64,000 nucleotides of DNA from Coffea arabica (Eukaryota > Streptophyta > Magnoliopsida > Gentianales > Rubiaceae). Within the stretch, counting starts at the first letter, position 1. The number at the start of each line of letters is the position of its first letter. The notes beneath the pieces were generated by a model. It searched no databases. It was not told where the DNA came from and saw nothing but the letters and a program-made list of their open reading frames with translations. The position numbers and the translations under genes were made by a program. The stretch is from assembly GCF_036785885.1 (NCBI RefSeq), contig NC_092323.1, positions 7,758,501 to 7,822,500 of the forward strand, given 5' to 3'. Of the stretch, positions 45,165 through 58,345 are shown in pieces.

Positions 45165-47425
45165 CTAAGGATCGAAACCTACCACCGATGGAGCAACCCG
45201 TAACAATGGCTCTACAGTATTTGGCAGAAATTTCCTAGCAAAGAGGAAACAATTTTTAGTCGTCTCTCCATTATATTTGCATGTCCTACGTCGAATTCCA
45301 TTCAAAAGCTCGTCCGTCACGTCTGCCCTTCCGTATTTCCTGGGATGCGGACCACCCTTGGACCAGTCAACCCATGTAATGCTCCTATTGGAACTCATTT
45401 CTGGGTAAAGAATGTTGACCAACGTGGGCAAATAATGTTCATCGTTGTAACATGGTGCCAGGCAATACTGGTGGAAAACACGGTAGTATTTGGTGTCGGA
45501 GACAATTCCAACGGCGAGATCGCGATCGACTTCGAACCATTGAGACCCTTTTCGCCATTGCTCGATGGTAATCGTGGGAAACATCTGGCGGTTGTAGCGG
45601 CCGCGGCCTGGTTTCCTTGGGTCGTCGAATGAGCCCAGGAAACTTTGGTTGGAGCTCATGAGATAGTCGTAAACGGTAGTGAAGTTGAATAATGGAATGC
45701 ATGAATCCGAGAGTAATACGAATCTTTGGTTGGAAAAGTCAAGGAGAGCATTTGCTAAAAGTCTTCGTTCAGCATCAATCATGTTTATTCTTCCCCATGA
45801 TACTGGCTGCATCAAGAATCAAGAAGATTTGAAGGTGAGCAAATATTGCATGGCAAGTTAAATAAGTACTATTAAAATGCACACTTTTTTTTTTGTTTGT
45901 TTAATAGCTGGTCACATACTGCTCATGCCAGCGAATAAAAATAAGATCTGCTACATAATTAGACCATAAATCAGGTACCTTTAGATTTCGGCAATTATAT
46001 TAGTAAAAATAAAGAGGCTGGTTTGTTTGGATTCTGGTTGTTCGCAGAAATTTTTTTTACGTTTTTCGTGAATACATTTCTCAATCACCCTTTTATCTTA
46101 CATATATCGAATCGTTACAAAATAATTTGTCACAAATAAATCAAGCGAACAAAAACGAAAATAACATTAGACAAAATGATTTGCCTAATTTGAGCCCACG
46201 GCTGTGGTAACTGGTTAAATACGACAAATACTAGAAAATATAAAAGGAGAAATTGAGGCAATGAAGTGCTATTTAATTTTCAGCTTATACAAGTGCAAAT
46301 AGCAATTGAAGCAATGACGGACCATCCTAACATGGCCAATAGCAAATATAAAATAGCTATTTGCCATTTTCAGCTTATTTAAGTGCATTGCATTGCGGGC
46401 AGTGCTACAATTTGGTGTGAGAGTGCTTCTCCTAGAAACGATAATTACAGATGTCAACAATTAGTGGCAGTTACTTGCCAACCGAGAGCACGCAAGTATT
46501 GAAAGCATTCCGCTTTTATTTGCCGTGTCAATTATGCAAAAGAATTTTGCAGTCAAGTCAACCAACGTTTTTTTTTTTTTCTAATTTTATTCTTCTTAGT
46601 CTACCACGAGAAAATGTTGATTGGTGGATTTGTACCATTTGGATTGCTTTTTTTTTTTTTCTTGGGAGCTTCTAGGAATTTATGTAGAAGTCTAGTGTGT
46701 TTTTTTTTAGGATGAATATAGCATATGTGAGATTAAGAAAAAAAGTGATTGAAAATGCGTGAAAAAATATTTTTTCATGACCAGTAGTACTAAAAGAAAA
46801 TTTTCACAAAAATGGTGATCCAAACAAGATATATGAGAAAACAAACCTTGCTAGGAATTCTTCTCCCGTAGAAAACAGAACCTTGAGGCCATGAGTCATT
46901 GCAGGAAGGATGAGGATGCAGGTAAATGGAGTAAAGCCCTTGATAACCCTTGAAGAACTTCTCCCACAGAGGAGCAAGAGGCAGAGGGCCTGGTGTCAAG
47001 AACATAAATGCCACCTTAGGCAAAAACTTGTGAGGAAATTCTTTGATTTGCGGAACCATCGAAGCTCTCCAAAACAACTCTTCATCAGTCATGTTATGCA
47101 TCAAAGATGCCTGCTCTCTCAAAGATACTACTATTGTGGCAGAATTAGAGGCACCATTTGAAGTATGATCGGTAGAAAGCACCGCTACTGACTTTGGCTG
47201 TGGAGGTGGAGGTGGCTGTGGAGGGGAATATTGAGGAGGTTGTGATGCTAACGATGATGTTTGAACTGTTGTGAGCCGGGAAGATAGCAGAAAAGCGGCA
47301 GGGAAGGTGAAGGAGAAGCTTTTGAGACACAAGGTGAAAACTAGGCCGACCGATAAACCAATAAGAAAGAGTAGGGAATTGAAGACATAGCAACTTGTTT
47401 GAGAATTAAAGCGTTGTTTGCCCAT
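45165..47425 (-). CDS. GT14 core-2/I-branching-like glycosyltransferase
   Basis: Two exons: 47,425-46,847 (193 codons, phase 0, donor AAG|GTTTGT) and 45,806-45,165; the product is 406 aa. A short cytosolic start precedes a transmembrane anchor ([20 protein letters not shown]), then a proline-rich stem ([15 protein letters not shown]) and the Branch/DUF266 catalytic region: [75 protein letters not shown] and a C-terminal [17 protein letters not shown]. This is the layout of a Golgi type II protein of the plant BC10-like group, thought to act on cell-wall glycoproteins; substrate unknown. The intron contains an AT-rich segment resembling the local MITE family (46,683-46,826). No damage is seen. 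Confidence 0.9.
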
Positions 47426-49285
47426 TTTTCTGGGTCATAGAGGCATTGGATTGGAGAATAGAGAATATGAGGAGGGATGGATGATGGATGTAAATGTGGA
47501 ATTTGGACGAGTTCTTGTAAAATACTAGCGTTTGCTAAATGCCAAAAGAGTGGACTTGCAACGTAAGTTATGCATTCGATCGCGCCCCTTAAATTATTGC
47601 AAAACATCATCGAATTGGGGCCTGACCTGACGTAGCATAGCTGAGACTGAGAGCTAGGAGGTCGTATACCGGCCGTAAGCGTACTTCCTAGGATGGTTCG
47701 TTTTCATTGGGATTATTTAACTAACTCCTTTCTAACCTATGAACTCCTGGCAAGTCGTCCTAAGGTGTGAACCACTTGTCTTAAGAAAGTGAAAGCATTG
47801 GAGAAATTTGAGAACTGTTCTCCTTTATTTCTTTTTTTTTTCTTCAAAAAAAATTTTTTTTTTGCTTTGGTTTCTTTTTCTTTTTTTCTTTTTTCTCCCT
47901 CGGTAAGGAATAAGGATATCCACCTCTCCACACCTACGTAACGTAGCTGGTACCAAAATAAGAAGGGCTTTCTTAGGATCATTCAATTAATAATGCAGAC
48001 TGCAGTACAGAAACTTATAAATGCAAAAAAAAGAACAGGTGAAGTCGCCAAGTGTTAATAATTTTGAAGTTTCAGAAGTTGAAGTCGTCAAGTCTTAATG
48101 ATTTTATACAGAACTCCTCCTGGAAGGTGTCAGACGACTCAGACCAGGATTTTAGCAACTAGTACGTTGAAAGAACCAAGGCCACAACTGTTTTTACTTG
48201 CTCGTAACTTCAGTCACTGTTGTGTAGTCAAGATCAAATGACAATGACCAATGTGCTTACTGCATATTGTGCTGTGTATAACAACTGGAGTTGAAAATGC
48301 TGTGTATAATGGTTCATGCAGGTGCCCATTAAAAGAAAGAAAAGGCGAAAGGGCCGCAGATCAGATCAGCACTGAATTCCCAGAGCTTGGTCAAAAAATA
48401 AAAGTTAGAGCGTGAAAGTGATTTAAACCTAATACTCTTTAACGGTATGATAGGATGCGCCTTAATTTGTGAATGCGGTAAGGATTTGTCAAGAGGGGAG
48501 AATATTCCACTACTAGAAAGTCCCGCAGTCTCGCTACGCGGCAAGATTTTTGTTACATCGTAGCATTTCTTGCACTTTGCATCCGTTTAGCAGGTTTTCT
48601 TGGTAGACCCTGCAATGTGACCTTAATTTAATTTTCTTCCCTTTTGGCACAGCACTTAAAATAAAATTCGAATTGAGGCATGTTTGTGTGCCACCAATGT
48701 CCCTTTTTTTTTTTTTCTTTTTGTCCGAATACAATAGAATCTGTTTTAAATCTACTCCTACTCTATCATAGGAGGAGAGGGTCTGAAGAAGTTCAGGAAA
48801 AATTCAAAGGGAACTGAACCACTACCGATCCAAACGGATGCTGACGCATCCATTGAGAAAATCTCCAAGAAAACCTGAATTTGTAGAATGCAGGCAAAGA
48901 ATTTTTAAAACTCTCTTAGTGGCCAACTCAAGAATTTTTCAATTTTCTTAAAGTTCAAATAAATGTAGATTTCGATCGAAGTCATTAATCACCACACTAT
49001 TGTCGGGCTTTGAAAGTGCCGAAAGCGTGCTGTAGCTTTCAAAATCCGCTAAAACTAGTGCCACCTGAAGGCGTAGTAGTGAGTGATTCACGCCCTCTAA
49101 TGTTTAACTGAGTCGAGTCATTGCGAGCACTCAAACGCTGTCGTAAGTATGGGGGCCAGGCCAACATCTTCTTCTGCCAAGAGCAAGAAAAGACGATCCG
49201 GGTCGGATTTAAACTTCCAGCGCCGGAAATCCGCAAACAGATAACTCTCATTAGAAGAATTGTATAGAGCAGAAGCACAGGAGCC
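47426..49285. other. spacer between divergent genes
   Basis: It lies between the starts of the GT14 gene (minus) and the small conserved gene (plus), so it should hold both promoters. A pyrimidine-rich tract runs from about 47,815 to 47,905. No other gene is seen. Confidence 0.55.
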
Positions 49286-50219
49286 ATGGAAGAAGGCGAA
49301 AGAAGAGAAGCAGCCATAGCTTCCGCAGCTTCTCTGCAGCCCAATTTCACGCCCAAGAAAAGCAACATCACCCCATCCCAGCTCTCCAAATTCCATGTGA
49401 GCACCGCATCGTACCCCTCTCATCTGCCCTATATTTTCTTTCGATGTTTCCGTAGTTAATGACTTAAATTTTCCCGAATTGTACTGGAAACATATTATGA
49501 TTATTATACCCTGTCAGGTCGATGATATTTGCTCTATAGCTACATGGGCTCTTGATATCAGCTGCTGAAATTGTCGTCTTCTTTCTTTAATGTCAGGAAT
49601 TGCACAAGAGGCGTTTAAAAATAAAGGCAAAATCGAAAACTAAAACGAAAATCAAGGGTAGGCTGCACAGTGATATGACATGAATCATGAATGTTGTTTT
49701 TCTCCCTTTTTAAAAAAAAAAAAAAAAAATTATTTATAACTTGAGCGATTTGGTGCTATTGTTGCAACCTTTTTTTAGGACCTGAGGGGAATGGGAAATC
49801 CCATGAGAATGGAAGCAATGGTAAGGAACGTGTTGGTAAAGCGTCAGGTGCAACAACAACGGTTGAGGGATCTAGTGTTCCATTCTCAAACGGCAGTGCC
49901 GAGGAAAATTCCAGCGTGCAGGAAAGTGTAGCAGCCCATCCTGTGTCAACGACGAAGCGCCAGAAGAAATTACATTGGGGGTACTATCTGCTGCTCTTTG
50001 TTGATCTTCCATTCAAATAGAGATAAGATCATGGTTTACCTGCGTGATTTAATGGGACGATGAGGCTCTAGAAGCCATAATCCTTTTGCCAGTTCTAATT
50101 CTACCATTCTTTTCCTCTTTCTGTTCATATTTTATTCTTTGCTCACTCTCTTCATTTCATTTTCTTGCTTTTGCAGGCTTGATACAAAAGAAAGATGGGA
50201 GATGAAAGCCAACATGTAG
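49286..50219 (+). CDS. conserved plant protein of unknown function, 138 aa
   Basis: Four short exons: 49,286-49,396; 49,597-49,657; 49,779-49,980; 50,177-50,219, with phases 0, 1, 2 and all GT-AG. The product is small, basic and largely disordered: MEEGERREAAIASAASLQPN, an S-K-F motif region, a lysine-rich stretch (KRRLKIKAKSKTKTKIK), a Ser/Asn-rich middle, and a C-terminus KLHWGLDTKERWEMKANM that I remember as conserved in plant proteins. I do not recognise a function. The lysine-rich part would suit nuclear or nucleic-acid association, but that is inference. Every exon is too short to show as a long open frame; the call rests on the unbroken exon chain. Confidence 0.75.
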
Positions 50220-51088
50220 AGAGAATTCCTTATTACGAGTGTAATGAGAGATTTATGTCGTGAATTAACCCGACACTGATTGTTGTCGAAAGGTCCCCTG
50301 TAGAATGTCTGCCCTATTTCTCTTTCCCCCAGATTGCTTCGCTCGTATGTCATGCTGAATAATTGGATGATCATATATAGGATGTTGCATTACATTTTTG
50401 TGGACCCGCAGGAAGTTTTTGTACCTCAGACGATCCACCTGTCTTTACCTTCTTATAGCATTACGCTCAGCCAATAATGAGTAGTTAATGGGATGCTTCT
50501 TTCTGTGACATACGAATTTCAAAATGTGTCAGTGTTACAGTGCGCGTCCTGGAAGGCTGGAACAACTTCCTGCTAACGAGGCATTTCTGGTGGTATTAAT
50601 GCAGAATTCTCTCAGAAATTTCATCAATGAAGATAACTGATAATCGCACCTAATCTGCATATGCGAATACACCCGTGAAATAGTTTGCTATCATGTAAGT
50701 TCCAGGCTCCAAAGAGAATATGGACGAAAAGTACGGTGTACATCATTTGCATCAGAGACGTTCAAAGCCTGCACCCCTATTTACAACTTTTTATTTGCAA
50801 ATCACCCTACAACAGAACCATGCTCTCCCCACATTGACACGAGACTCGAAAAAATGATTTTAGAGCCCAGTGGCAAAGTCACCGGTGCTCTTCACATCAA
50901 TCCCGATGTTGTTGCAAACGCAAATCACACATGACTGTTAAGTCAGTACCCCGCACTAATTACAGAAACCAAACGACAAGCTAGATTGTAGGCAGTACAA
51001 CGTCCACTCAGCAAAAACTGTGTGGAGAAAATATTCTGATCAAGCCCGCAAGGTTGAAGAGGCTAGAGAAGTTTATCCATCACAGGTC
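50220..51088. other. spacer between convergent genes
   Basis: It should carry the 3' UTRs of the small gene (plus) and pGlcT (minus). No other feature is seen. Confidence 0.55.
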
Positions 51089-54000
51089 TCAAACTGCAGG
51101 GTTAAGTGCACGCTCTATCTCCTCGAGCGACCGCCCTTTTGTCTCGACAACATTACCAGCTATGTACAAAACTGCTAGAAGACATATAGATGCAAATCCC
51201 AGGTAGACTTTACTGATCCCGTACTTGTTGACAAAGCTCAAGAAGTAGAGGCCTATGACAAAGTTCGAGATCTGTATAAATATGTAAAAAGCAAATTAGC
51301 GATGCTGACAAGAGATTAACATAGAGATCATATTGCATTGGCACAGCAAGAATGGCGAAGGAAAGTAAGTAATCAAAATAAACGTATTGCACAAAAAGAA
51401 CAGACGAATGAAGATCTCCATAAATTTTGAGGGCTATTCACAAATGCATAGCAAAATTGTACTCATCCAAATTGCCTAGGAATTATCTGATCCTACTAAA
51501 AGGGCTAAAAAATTCGAGAATGCTATCAAATTAAGACTGCATAAAAGTCCGCCTCAAGCAGGTGAACTGTATCATTAAATAAAAACACTAGACTGCAGAA
51601 AGAAAGAAAGCAGGTAAGAGAAAAACAACCGTAGAAGTAAGATCACACCATTTGAAGTAATGACTCACCCAATGCATGCCCAACGACAATGCAACTGCTT
51701 TTGCTCTAATTCGAGAGGCAAATATTTCAGGTAGTAGAAGCGCAGGAACAGGACCAGCACCAAGTGAAAAGGACAACACATAACTGTATTTTTTTGAGAA
51801 ACATGAGTTTGCATTTCACTGATTGTATGTAAAATTCTAGATGCAAATACTCAATCCCTTCAAATGAAACTTTAAATTTTGAAACCAAGCAGTTAATATT
51901 ATACTTACAGAACTGTACCAATTACAGCAAGAGTGCCTGAATATGGAGCCAGAACACTCCACGTAAAGGACAGCGACAGTAGCACCATGGAAGTAGCCTA
52001 AAAAGAAGAGAGAGAAGAGAAAATAACAACTCAAATCTACAGCAGCCTAAAAAGGAGAGAGAGGAGAAAATAACAACTCAAAATCTACAGCCAGCTGAAG
52101 CTGGGAAAAGCCGACATCCAAACACCATAGAGCAGTGGACAAATAAATTATTAAATGCTATGCGCCCAGGTCTGCAATAGGTGTTCAAAGTCCAGGCCCA
52201 CCCAAGTTAAAGGTTTCAGCTATTCACCACATTAATGCAACAATCAGTTACAGTCGTACTTAAGTATTGGTCTACAGTGGTAAATCATCATATCCTTTTC
52301 TTAGCAATGTTTGACGTTTGATATAGCAACAAAACTCTCCAGAGCCAATGCTAAAGTAGACTTACTGCACTCTGAAATCAAAATCATCATAGCTGTTCAT
52401 AAGAAGTTGTCCCATCCAAGTTATTAAAATCCCTCCATATTTATGAGGCACTATCAAGGTTAACCTAATGCAGGCCAAAAGGACACCAAATATTGCTTAG
52501 GAAATTTAGGTCTCTAAGCAGGAACTAGATAACAAGCAGATGGACAACTAGAATTGGATTATTCGCTGCATCACCATCAGACGTCCATGACAGCAATTGA
52601 TAAGGTGCAAGCTCGGGAACTAAAATAAGGCCATTCTGGCAAAAATACTTGCCAGAAAAGATGGTCCTGTTCTTATGCATGCTCTTTAATATTGACGCAG
52701 GAACATTTGCCAGTCCTACAGTGATAGCAGCCTATGCACCGGGCTTTCACCATCCTAGTTTTTCATATTCTATAGCAATAATTTTGGGTTAAGAGCATCT
52801 AAAATCATTTAGGTTAAGAGCATCAGCACAGAGGCAACAGAACACCATAGAATGCCATTGTTCCATTGTATTTTAACCACCTCATACAACTTACAAGTAG
52901 ATCACTTAAATCCAACTCCTCAGAGCCACCATTAATTTTTTCAGCACCCAGTAAAAATATATTGGTGGGCTACTATAGATCACTTGGTACCGTGCTAGAA
53001 TAGACACACATATTTACCTGTTAGTCAAGCTCATTAACAGAATAATGAGTTTATTCTTGTAGATATAATTTTTATTTGATTTTAAGTGCAAAATTAGATG
53101 TAAAATCTCCAAAGACATAGCTTTGCAGCACATACCATTCCAGCAAAGCTTAAAAGCAAAAGACTTTTCCTTCCTTGTTTGTCCATCAATGATGATGCAA
53201 CAGTTGTACCTAGGAGAATAAAATGCATCCAGTCAGATGAAAATGATCCTCAACTAGGAAAGATATATATTCTGAAAATGCTAATCAGGCAGCTAACCAA
53301 GGACATTTGAAGCTCCAACAAGAGCGCTGGCCGCAACATCAGATTGAATTCCAGCACTCCGAAAAACCGAAGTTGAATAATAAACAACAGCATTTATACC
53401 AGCCAACTGCTGGAACAAAAAGAGAGCAGCCCCAACACTGACAACTGTACAAAAATCAACACAGAATTGCTTGAGCACATCAGTGAAGGTGTTTAATAGA
53501 CAGACACAGACCCTTAATTTCTCAATTTTTACTCACAACACCAAAATAAAAACAAGGCTCAAAGCCAGTCCACTGCCGATATGCATAGTCAAGCTTGCTG
53601 AATCCCAATTGCCATCACCAAAAAGGTGAAAGCATATGCACATAAACCAAAAAAAAAGATTATTCTCGGAAGTACTAGGGTGCACTGTGTGTCTTGACAC
53701 ATGTAGACCTAAGACCTTAGAAGGTATGAGCAGAACTTGAGATAAACCATAAACACAACATGAACAGAAGGCATAACAACATTCATCTGAACAATTTTCA
53801 TTGCCCCTCTCTAGGACATGGGATATCAATTTAGGCAACTCCTATTGACAATAGTACTATGTATTTACAGATGATCAAATGGATGATGCACCAAATTAGC
53901 AAAACACAACAAACTAACACAATCAACTTGCAGCTGTTTAAAATCTGTACCTTTAGGAATAAGCCTGGTCATACAACAAGCACTTAAATATACTGATACT

Positions 54001-57000
54001 AACCTTAAAGATAAAATCAACGTCAAAACTGAGTCAAGACAGACAAATCATTCAAGAAGAAGTCTATGAAATTCCAAGATTTTTGCTTCACATGCAAATG
54101 GAAAGAAGGAAGCAAATAATTGTATGTTAAACAGCAGCTTGATTACTTACAAACAGTATAGCACGTCAGTCCATAACAATTGTAATTTTACCTATTAAGT
54201 CGGGATGTGTACAATTATGAATGTCAACTCTAAATATGTGTTCAATGACACAACCTTAACTAAATCATTGTACGTAAATTTCTGATAAAATTGCATCGTA
54301 AATAAAGGTATACCTTTCCAGTACCGGCTACTAAAAAGATCAAACCAACCAGCTTCGGGTTCTGAAGAACCTCGAGCAGCTGCTTTCAAGTCATCCATGA
54401 CTTCAACAACTCTTTCCTTTCCAAATAGCCTCTTTATTGACATTTCAGCCTCAGCTATTTTCCCTTGCTGCAATAAGAATATTCCGACTTAAGAATAGTT
54501 ATTCATGACCATTAATTGGAGAACAACATGTTACTCAATCATTCACATATAAAATGAAAAGATGGATTTAAGAAATGGTGAAAAGATACAAGCTTATAAC
54601 AGAACCTGGAAAAGCCACCTAGGGCTCTCAGGAGAAAAAACCATTCCCAGTGCCAACAGAATGGATGGAATAAAAGCAATGCCAAACATTGTTCGCCACC
54701 TTAGAAAGAAGCATAAGAATGGAGAATTTTAAATCAGTAAAAAGTTTTTTTAATTATCATAAAAACTTAAAATGTAACAAAGATATACCATAAAGGATTT
54801 CCTGCCAAGGGCAACCCAGCTACCAGTGCTGCTAGAATCCCGATACAAATAAATAGCTGGTTAACAGATCCAAGCGTCCCACGAATTTCAGTTGGTGAAA
54901 TCTTTGAAAAAAAAAAAACAACAGCATGTCAGATGAACAGTAAGGAAGAAAACCAAGAACAAACTTATATATCAGATGAACATGACCTCAGATATGTAAA
55001 GTGGCACAATAGCAGATGAGATGCCAATACCAATGCCAGCCAGCAACCGCCCAACTATCATTGTCTGCACATTCTGGGCTGTTGTACTGAACATCATGAA
55101 AATTTTAAGCTTTATCCAATTAACAACACTAAACAAAACAACCTCATCATCAAAATTAAAGAACAAACCAAAGAAATGCTCCAACAGCAAGTGGAATGGC
55201 ATCCAAGACAAATGTTTTGGTTCGACCAAATTTATCAGCCAAAGCACCCCCAGTAAATGAACCAACAGTTGCACCAGCAAGTAGAGTGCTAACCACCCAT
55301 CCTATCCCAAACAAAAAAAGGAACAGAATGAGATCTCATTTCACACAATAAACGGGAAGAGAAGACCTATATGATCGCATTCCAATAAACAAGTGCTTAA
55401 TGATTGATTATCTTACAAGAATATGTTGGAAATAAGATGAATATAGAAAAGCAGAATAAGCTAGATGCACAAAAAAAAAGGTACAAATGAGACTTGCCTT
55501 GCAACACAGTGTTCTCAGAAATCCCAAGATCCTTTGCAAGGTACTCCAGGGCACCATTAACCACCCTAAATCAAGCAAGATGGATGACTAAGCCTCGTTT
55601 TACAGCTGAATGTTAGATAAAATAGAAGCAAAAAATAAATAAATAGATGATTGCACAAAAAAGTAAACTCTAATTGAACTGCCATGGCATCTGTACAAGT
55701 CAAGCTCAAAATTTCAGACAGTGCAAGCAGATCCAGTTATTGAGGCTTGGTCATACCCTAGATGATATCCAAACAGAATGGCTCCCAAACAAGCAACCCC
55801 CACATATGGCAAGACTGAACCAGACGATCTCTTCTGGATTTTGGCAGGCTCAATATCCTCAATATCTCCTCCTGTGGTTCCAAAGAAGTACATTACTGCC
55901 TAAGCAAACAAATTTCCTAATATAAGAATACATGTGATTTGATTTTTTTTTGGTATCGGTTTTTTTTGTTGTTGTTTTGGGGGGGGGGGGGGGGGGGGGT
56001 TGGTGGTGGTGGTGGTTTGCACATACTGCTCTATGAGATGCATTTATAGATATTTAAAGAAACTCAAGGAAACTAGTAAGAAAGTAACAAAAAAAAAGTC
56101 AGATTGTGAGTCATTAACGAGAAAGTTATTAACCTTGTACTCGTGATTACTGAAGCTATCTCATTTCTATTTAAAGCTCCATATAGTGTGAATCACGACT
56201 TCAAATGTGAACTCAAATTAGAGTCAGTTAACGCAGTCTACAGTGTGAAGTACAACTTCAAAAGTGAACTCAAATTTACTTAAGGTAGACAATCCCATTA
56301 TCAGGGAATTTCCTAAGAACTCCCGCTATCTGTTAACAGCAATAGTGAGGATTATGGGACCAGTTTTGGATCGTTAGAGTTACATTACCACTAACTCGTT
56401 TCATCAATGCACCAAATGACAGATCACCATCTACCTCACTCGAAGCTCTAATCTGCTTCTGGTTGGTGACGTAATACTAGAAAGTCAAGAAACAAGCAGA
56501 TAAAGAATTGTAGCATACATCCGCATTCCACATTCAAAGAAATAGAAATGAACCAGAAATGTAGAAAACTTGTCACACGGAGATACGCTTGTCATTTGGT
56601 CGATCAGGAGAAGTTACTCAGAAAAGAAGTGAGAGCGGAAGCGTGGAACCGACTGCATCTCATACCACTAAATTAAAATACTGAAAGTAATTAAAAGTAT
56701 GTAGGGAGTATCCAAAATATATATATATATATACACACACACATATATATTAAAGACTTCTATCGTCCTTACTGAAATTTAATACAATATTACTCCTCAC
56801 TCAAATACGGAAACTTCTAATTCGCCCCTAGCAAGTTTAATTAGTGCACAAATAGCAAGTTTAATCGGTAGTTGGTACCTCTTAACTAATTCTGATTTGT
56901 GCACTCAATTCCAAAACTAGCACCAATTCTGGGAGCAGAATAAATTGGAAATTAAGAATAATGCAATTTTAAAACAAACAGAAGGAGAAAACGAAAGCAA

Positions 57001-57342
57001 TCAGACTGGTCAACTAACCAGTATCAGACTAGTCAACTAACCAGTAGAAGCCTGGGCATAGACTGATCTGGACTTGACCGACGACGGTCCGACGCGGCCG
57101 AGCTCGATTCCCATAGAAACCGAGTCCAATCGTAAACCGAAGCAGCTGCGGCTGCTCCTTTCAGCCGACATGCAGAGACTTAGATTTCTAGAATCAGTAG
57201 TCCTCCTACTCCTCAACTCTCCAAAACCAGCTGCTAACGCCCTACTACTCCTACTACTACGTCCACGCCGGGGAACGCCAACGCAGCCTACACTCCCCTT
57301 CGCCCCTACTCCTGCCGCAGCTGCGTATATTGAAGCTTGCAT
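51089..57342 (-). CDS. GLT1: plastidic glucose transporter, pGlcT/GLT1
   Basis: Thirteen exons: 57,342-57,042; 55,871-55,757; 55,565-55,498; 55,301-55,169; 55,086-54,987; 54,901-54,789; 54,699-54,606; 54,467-54,314; 53,444-53,298; 53,209-53,136; 51,997-51,909; 51,783-51,669; 51,271-51,089. All phases agree and the product is 561 aa. Exon 1 is a Ser/Arg-rich plastid transit peptide. The rest is a 12-helix MFS sugar porter: LPYVGVACLGAILFGYHLG, ADKFGRTKTF, PLYISE, PESPRWLFQ, FQQLAGINAVVYYSTSV, DKQGRKS, PALLLPEIFASRIRAKA and a C-terminal ETKGRSLEEIERAL. The family exports glucose from starch breakdown across the inner envelope. The third intron uses a GC donor (CAAG|GCAAGT). Short tandem duplications lie at the exon 1 donor and the exon 11 acceptor. 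No damage is seen. Confidence 0.94.
51995..52092. repeat. 49-bp tandem duplication at a pGlcT splice acceptor
   Basis: A unit beginning AGCCTAAAAAG and ending AAATCTACAGC occurs twice in direct succession. On the coding strand it duplicates the TTTTTAG|GCT acceptor of exon 11, so a second potential acceptor lies 49 nt upstream. Confidence 0.85.
55979..55999. repeat. G(21) homopolymer in pGlcT intron 1
   Basis: A run of about 21 G between T-rich and GGT-repeat sequence. Confidence 0.9.
57002..57047. repeat. 23-bp tandem duplication at the pGlcT exon 1 donor
   Basis: CAGACTGGTCAACTAACCAG plus three bases is followed by a near-identical copy. On the coding strand this places two ACTG|GTTAGT donors 23 nt apart; I chose the upstream one because the other adds an in-frame TAG. 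Confidence 0.85.
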
Positions 57343-57547
57343 TTTCCACAGCCGTACCTACCTATATATCCATCCGAAGCCACAAAAGTCAACCGTTATT
57401 AAATAGAAAACGGAAACAAACTCAGCCGAATTATTTACAGGTAACATAATACTAATTAATATGCGCCCATTACAAGAAACGTGAATTTCAAACAACTTGC
57501 CAAAAACAGCAACAACAAAAAAAAAAGTAGGAGTATTTGTGTATGAT

Positions 57548-57790
57548 ATGATACATAAATATGCTTCTAGAAAATCAAAAAGTGAATTGTACCGAGCAGA
57601 GGTTTATGGTGCGATGAGAAAATGTGGGATCAAGAATAGAAATGGATCGTGTTTGGCAGTTGGTACAAGTGATGCAACAGGGATTATAGGGTGTAGTTTC
57701 AGAGGGGAAGAGGCTTTGTGGAATCCGGAAAATTATGAGGAGATTGAATTTGGAGAATTTTTTGGAGTATTCAATTGGAGATTACCGTAG
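57548..57790 (+). CDS. unrecognised small open frame
   Basis: ATG 57,548 opens 80 codons ending GEFFGVFNWRLP-stop. The composition is not low-complexity (YRAEVYGAMRKCGIKNRN, CLAVGTSDATGIIGC), but I recognise no family. It lies about 200 bp from the start of the divergent pGlcT gene and could be a gene fragment or chance. Confidence 0.25.
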   Translation: MIHKYASRKSKSELYRAEVYGAMRKCGIKNRNGSCLAVGTSDATGIIGCSFRGEEALWNPENYEEIEFGEFFGVFNWRLP

Positions 57791-58108
57791 TGTTTACCAC
57801 TGCTGCTAATGGTGGTTGCTTTTTTTTTTTAGTTACTAACGATGATGTTGGGGGAGGATTCAACTAGTACTGTACTATTTTCCTCGTTACATTTCCGCTG
57901 CTATTTTTCTTCCCTTCTTTTCTTCCCTTCTTTTCTCCTTATGGGTACTTTTATTTTCACATTAATTGTTCGATTCCATTTCTTTCTTTCTTGGTGATTT
58001 TCATTGATTATTGTCGTATTTGACGTGGTGCAATTTGTTACTACTTTCATTCAATCTCACATTAGAGTGTACAACAAATTAGCACAGTAAATAAATGTAA
58101 GACAATAA

Positions 58109-58345
58109 ACCACCAAGCCCTTGAAATCAAAATCATACGGGTGGGAGGCAAGGGTTCAAACCTTGCCTCCCACCAATATGCCATTCTTGTGGCTTGCTTC
58201 AAATCCAGACGGGTGCGTCGTGCACCCGTTTGGTCCGGTGGTGGTTCTGTCCCCATCGGTCCCCATAGGCTCAGTTGAGCCTCCCCGTAGATAGAGTAGG
58301 AGTAGGAGTAGGGTTGACAATTGACAAAAAAAAAATAAAAATAAA
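58109..58345 (+). mobile_element. SINE family 2
   Basis: It is bounded by a 20-bp duplication AAATAAATGTAAGACAATAA (58,089-58,108 and 58,346-58,365). It has a tRNA-like B box (GGGTTCAAACCTTGCC) near 58,150, a GC-rich body with CGGGTGCGTCGTGCACCCG, and an A-rich tail. It is distinct from family 1. Confidence 0.9.
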
